From Altericroceibacterium spongiae (GTDB lineage Bacteria; Pseudomonadota; Alphaproteobacteria; Sphingomonadales; Sphingomonadaceae), in the NCBI RefSeq assembly GCF_003610805.1, contig NZ_RAPF01000003.1, forward strand, positions 372,001 to 436,000: a DNA stretch of 64,000 nucleotides, given 5' to 3'. The translations under genes and the position numbers were made by a program. A model generated the notes under the pieces. It made no database searches and had not been told where the DNA came from. It saw only the letters and a program-made list of their open reading frames with translations. Below are positions 61,169 through 64,000 of the stretch, in pieces. The stretch's first letter is position 1. The number at the start of each line of letters is the position of its first letter.

Positions 61169-62749
61169 CTATTTTGCACTTGCTGTACAGGTATAAACCA
61201 GTCGCTCGTTAGGATTGGAAGGAAGCATTGATAATACAGTATTTTGCTGATTGCCAAAATCGGTAATCGCGGTTTCATCGCTTCCGCATTCCGGCGCTTT
61301 ATATTCAGCGCGCGCGGACCGGGCTTTATCCATTGCCTGGTGGCCAAGCAGATAACGATCCACCCGATATTCACGGGAATTAGGACGGTAGCTCGCCACA
61401 GAGACATTCGCTTCGGTGTTCGGTACGAGAACGCGCGACCAGTTGCCATTGGCGAAGCCATATTGGGTGCGTGAGTTGACGCAACCATCCGCAGTCCAGG
61501 TGAAATCGACATGATCGTCTACGGAGCCAGTGACGCGGCTGCGCGACAGATCGATCGTGCAGGATAGTTTTTGGGCCCCTTCTGTCGCCGGTGTAAGAGT
61601 TTGGCCGGGAGCTTCAGCATCGGCTTCGGCATGCATTGCCCGTTCAACACGATCATCCAGTTCATCGAAATTCGGGCGTCCGGCCCAGGCTATGGCTGAA
61701 CCAGCGAGAGCGACAATGGCGATACCGCCAGCGATATAGGCCGGCCGATGATTGTTGCGCTGGTAGGAAATCAGCCCGAAACCGCCCGCTCCAAAAGCAA
61801 TCACCAGTAGAAATGTGGCAAGCGCCATACCATCATCGCGCTCCTGTATTAGCTCATATTGCATCCGGCGCTGAAGATCAGAACGTCTCCGTGAAAGAGC
61901 GGCGGCTTCGTCTTCTTGTGCAAGTCTTGCATTCATCTGTTCCTGACGAGCGCGTTCCTGTTCGGCCTGATCCAGATCGTCAAAGCTGCGGCACGGCAAG
62001 CCATTGACCTGCGGAGTGATATTGTTGGCTCGCAGAAAGGGCAGTAATTCGCGGTTGGATACAGCGAAGAAAAATTCGGCATCTGCGCCGCCGCTTTCGG
62101 CACCGAAGGAATTAACTCCTACTACCCGCCCGCAATTATCCAGAAGAGGCCCGCCGCTATTACCCCGGGCAATCGGGGCAGTGTGAAGCAATGTGTCGAA
62201 ATCGCGTGTCGGGCGATCACCGGAAAGAAAGCCTGTGCTTTTAACGGGCGGCTGGGCCTTGAAAATATCGTTCATGTCCAGCCCCTGGGCCCGGTCGACA
62301 TTCATGGGGTAGCCGACAGCCGTAACGGGGCCGGAATCATTGTCGGGGTTCCCGGAAAGGGTCAGTGGTGGCAGGTTGAGGGAGCTGGTTGTGGCAACAA
62401 GCGCAAGATCGTTGCGCTGAGAAACGGCAAGCAGGCGACCATAAACGGCCTTGCCACCGTCGGAAGGAACGATGCCGATGGCGAGGTCGGCATTATTGCG
62501 CGCTTCTTCGACTACATGGGCATTGGTTACAATTCGCTCGGGAGTGATCGCAAAGCCTGTGCCATGGGAAACCGGGTAAACCTCCTTCCCATCACGCTCG
62601 ACAATAAGGATGCGCACCACACCACGCGCGGCTGCATTGATATCGGACGGTTCAGCACGGGCAGCCTGACCCGCCGGCAGAAAAAGACACACCAGAAACA
62701 TGAAGCTGGCGAGCCAGAGCGTGGATTGAAGGAATTTTCTGTCGGTCAT
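61169..62749 (-). CDS. Trypsin-like serine protease with membrane domain
   Basis: 526 residues. The signal peptide or anchor (LWLASFMFLVCLFLPAG) precedes an S1C protease domain (about 35-260) with the triad His in TNAHVV, Asp in NDLALV and Ser in APIARGNSGGPLLD. A short coiled coil (QAEQERARQEQMNARLAQEDEAAALSRRR) follows, then two membrane helices (ALATFLLVIAFGAGGFGLI; AYIAGGIAIVALAGSAIAW) and a ~150-residue C-terminal region with four cysteines. There is no PDZ domain, so it is not DegP. Probably envelope quality control. AAAGG precedes the ATG at 62749. Confidence 0.85.
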   Translation of the reverse strand: MTDRKFLQSTLWLASFMFLVCLFLPAGQAARAEPSDINAAARGVVRILIVERDGKEVYPVSHGTGFAITPERIVTNAHVVEEARNNADLAIGIVPSDGGKAVYGRLLAVSQRNDLALVATTSSLNLPPLTLSGNPDNDSGPVTAVGYPMNVDRAQGLDMNDIFKAQPPVKSTGFLSGDRPTRDFDTLLHTAPIARGNSGGPLLDNCGRVVGVNSFGAESGGADAEFFFAVSNRELLPFLRANNITPQVNGLPCRSFDDLDQAEQERARQEQMNARLAQEDEAAALSRRRSDLQRRMQYELIQERDDGMALATFLLVIAFGAGGFGLISYQRNNHRPAYIAGGIAIVALAGSAIAWAGRPNFDELDDRVERAMHAEADAEAPGQTLTPATEGAQKLSCTIDLSRSRVTGSVDDHVDFTWTADGCVNSRTQYGFANGNWSRVLVPNTEANVSVASYRPNSREYRVDRYLLGHQAMDKARSARAEYKAPECGSDETAITDFGNQQNTVLSMLPSNPNERLVYTCTASAK

Positions 62750-62829
62750 TGCGGCCTTTGTTGCCTGCCTTTGGTTTGAGCGCAAGAATCGGGACGCCAT
62801 TCTTTCGCACTTTCTCTATAGTAGATGCC

Positions 62830-63864
62830 ATGGTGAGCAGTGATCTTTTAACCGATTGCATGATGGAGGCCGCTTTTTTGTCTCGGGACAGAAAAGCGGA
62901 CGGGCGATTCGTGGTTGGGGTCATGACAACGGGCATTTATTGTCGTCCCAGTTGTCCAGCCAGGCGTCCGAAACCTGAAAATATGTGTTTCTTTCCCAAT
63001 GAGGACGAAGCGCGTGCGGCGGGGCTGCGGCCTTGTAAAAGATGTCGGCCGGATGAGGTGATGCGTGACCGGACTGCTGTCGAATATGTACTGAAATTAT
63101 TGCATGATGATCCGGCGAAGCATGCGCTGGACGATCTGGCCCGGCAGGTGAACTATTCTCCATCGCATTTGCAAAAATTGTTCAAACGTATCGTAGGCCT
63201 GTCTCCGGCCGTGTATGCACGGGCTTTACGTCAGGCGAAGGCAGAACAAAGTTTGCAGACAGGCTGCGGCGTTACCGAGGCTATCTATAGGGCGGGTTTT
63301 GAGAGCCCGTCCCGATTCTATGCAGCAATGGAAGGCAGGCTGGGTATGACACCTTCGGTTTGGGCGAAAGGCGGCGAGGGCATGGTGATACAATGGGCGC
63401 TGGTCAAAACCTCCCTTGGGGATATGCTGGTGGCAGCGAGTGAAAAAGGGGTATGCCGCCTTGCATTCAACACTTCCTCGGATGATCTGGCCCGGACTTT
63501 TCCTCATGCAACGCTTGCGCGCGGCGGTGAGGCTTTTGCAGAGATTGTACGCAAGGTCGTTGCTGCAGTCGAGGAAGGGCGAAGCGTATCCGACATTCCT
63601 ATCGATGTTCAGGGCACGGCTTTTCAGGAGAAGGTCTGGGCTGAATTGCGCAAGATTCCACATGGAGAAACGCGTAGTTATGCCGAACTGGCAGCAGCGG
63701 TCGGGAATCCGAAAGCGATGCGAGCTGCGGGTAGTGCGAATGGCGCCAATCCGGTCGCAGTGCTGATCCCCTGCCACCGTGTGATACGCGCGGATGGATC
63801 GATCGGCGGCTATGCGTTCGGCAGCCGGATTAAAGAGGAATTGCTACGCCGGGAAAGGGATTAA
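62830..63864 (+). CDS. ada: Bifunctional Ada: DNA repair methyltransferase and regulator
   Basis: 344 residues. The N-terminal zinc domain has Cys38 and Cys42 in GIYCRPSCPARRP and Cys69/Cys72 in RPCKRCRP, the same numbering as E. coli Ada; Cys38 takes methyl groups from phosphotriesters. An AraC-type helix-turn-helix follows (HALDDLARQVNYSPSHLQKLFKR), then the O6-methylguanine domain with PCHRV near the C-terminus. It repairs and senses alkylation. The ATG at 62830 sets the family N-terminus. Divergent from the serine protease; alkB or alkA partners are not in the window. Confidence 0.93.
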   Translation: MVSSDLLTDCMMEAAFLSRDRKADGRFVVGVMTTGIYCRPSCPARRPKPENMCFFPNEDEARAAGLRPCKRCRPDEVMRDRTAVEYVLKLLHDDPAKHALDDLARQVNYSPSHLQKLFKRIVGLSPAVYARALRQAKAEQSLQTGCGVTEAIYRAGFESPSRFYAAMEGRLGMTPSVWAKGGEGMVIQWALVKTSLGDMLVAASEKGVCRLAFNTSSDDLARTFPHATLARGGEAFAEIVRKVVAAVEEGRSVSDIPIDVQGTAFQEKVWAELRKIPHGETRSYAELAAAVGNPKAMRAAGSANGANPVAVLIPCHRVIRADGSIGGYAFGSRIKEELLRRERD

Positions 63865-63893
63865 TACCGTCTTATCTGACCGGAAAATGCGCT

Positions 63894-64000
63894 TTAACGT
63901 CCGCTATTATCGGCTTCCAGATCGTCTGTTTGACCTTCTTTCGCATCATAGACCTTATGCCCGCCGATCCAGGTCTGCAGTACGGTGATATTGCGAATGT
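63894..64000 (-). CDS. Amidohydrolase family protein, C-terminal end only
   Basis: Only the last 35 codons are in the window; the gene runs past base 64000. The end reads IRNITVLQTWIGGHKVYDA and then an acidic tail. The pattern I-x-x-I-x-V-L-x-T-W-x-G-G-x-x-V-Y is typical of the last beta strands of YtcJ-like amidohydrolases (amidohydrolase 3). Substrate unknown. It converges with ada. Confidence 0.65.
   Translation of the reverse strand, partial: IRNITVLQTWIGGHKVYDAKEGQTDDLEADNSGR

Overview
The window looks like a chromosomal segment of an alphaproteobacterium, most likely of the order Sphingomonadales (Sphingomonadaceae/Erythrobacteraceae type). The signs are a CcrM-type GANTC methyltransferase, the alphaproteobacterial pckA / chvI-chvG-hprK-rapZ-EIIA-HPr block, an F1-only ATP synthase operon with a very short epsilon subunit, the small aa3 oxidase subunit IV, an entericidin, and several small proteins of a kind seen in sphingomonads. 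A complete 2-oxoglutarate dehydrogenase plus malate dehydrogenase argues against Zymomonas. I saw no rRNA, tRNA, CRISPR array, insertion sequence or prophage. The assignment rests on recall of families, not on a search.

Layout. 1-3.3 kb: the start of a prolyl oligopeptidase, then rpsM-rpsK-rpoA-rplQ on the minus strand. 3.3-11.7 kb: a minus-strand TCA operon mdh - unknown secreted protein - sucD - sucA - sucB - lpd, with no sucC in the usual place, preceded by a ~150-nt structured leader. 11.8-19.1 kb: a GGDEF-EAL protein, a SleB-type cell-wall hydrolase, rmuC, two lipoproteins and a SPOUT methyltransferase. 19.1-26 kb: ptsH, EIIA, rapZ, short hprK, chvG, chvI (minus) and divergent pckA, a carbon/envelope regulatory block. 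26-31.7 kb: a DUF885 peptidase, an alpha/beta hydrolase, and a tightly coupled pair of cysteine desulfurases followed by a [2Fe-2S] ferredoxin that seems to start at AUU. 31.8-42 kb: a PfpI/DJ-1 protein, parC, an RNA helicase, cca, NUDIX, DUF1285, a GNAT acetyltransferase, an aldose dehydrogenase, rnhB. 42-44.5 kb: ccrM-folP, with seven GANTC sites packed upstream of ccrM. 44.5-55 kb: a lipoprotein, an NtrC-like regulator with an altered sigma-54 loop, oxidase subunit IV, a racemase, dgt, a SAM methyltransferase, an entericidin, two EamA transporters, an orphan CpaF ATPase and an HNH protein. 54.86-55.27 kb: two near-identical 134-nt units, each ending in an intrinsic terminator. 55.3-61 kb: a secreted protein and atpH-A-(monooxygenase)-G-D-C. 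61.1-64 kb: a membrane serine protease, Ada, and the end of an amidohydrolase.

No clear new defence or mobile system is visible. The best leads for something undescribed are the duplicated terminator-ended units (possible tandem small RNAs), the monooxygenase gene inside the ATP synthase operon, the GANTC cluster at ccrM, the AUU ferredoxin start, the structured mdh leader whose RNA is nearly complementary to the 3' part of 16S rRNA, and two look-alike two-cysteine secreted proteins beside the TCA and ATP synthase operons.
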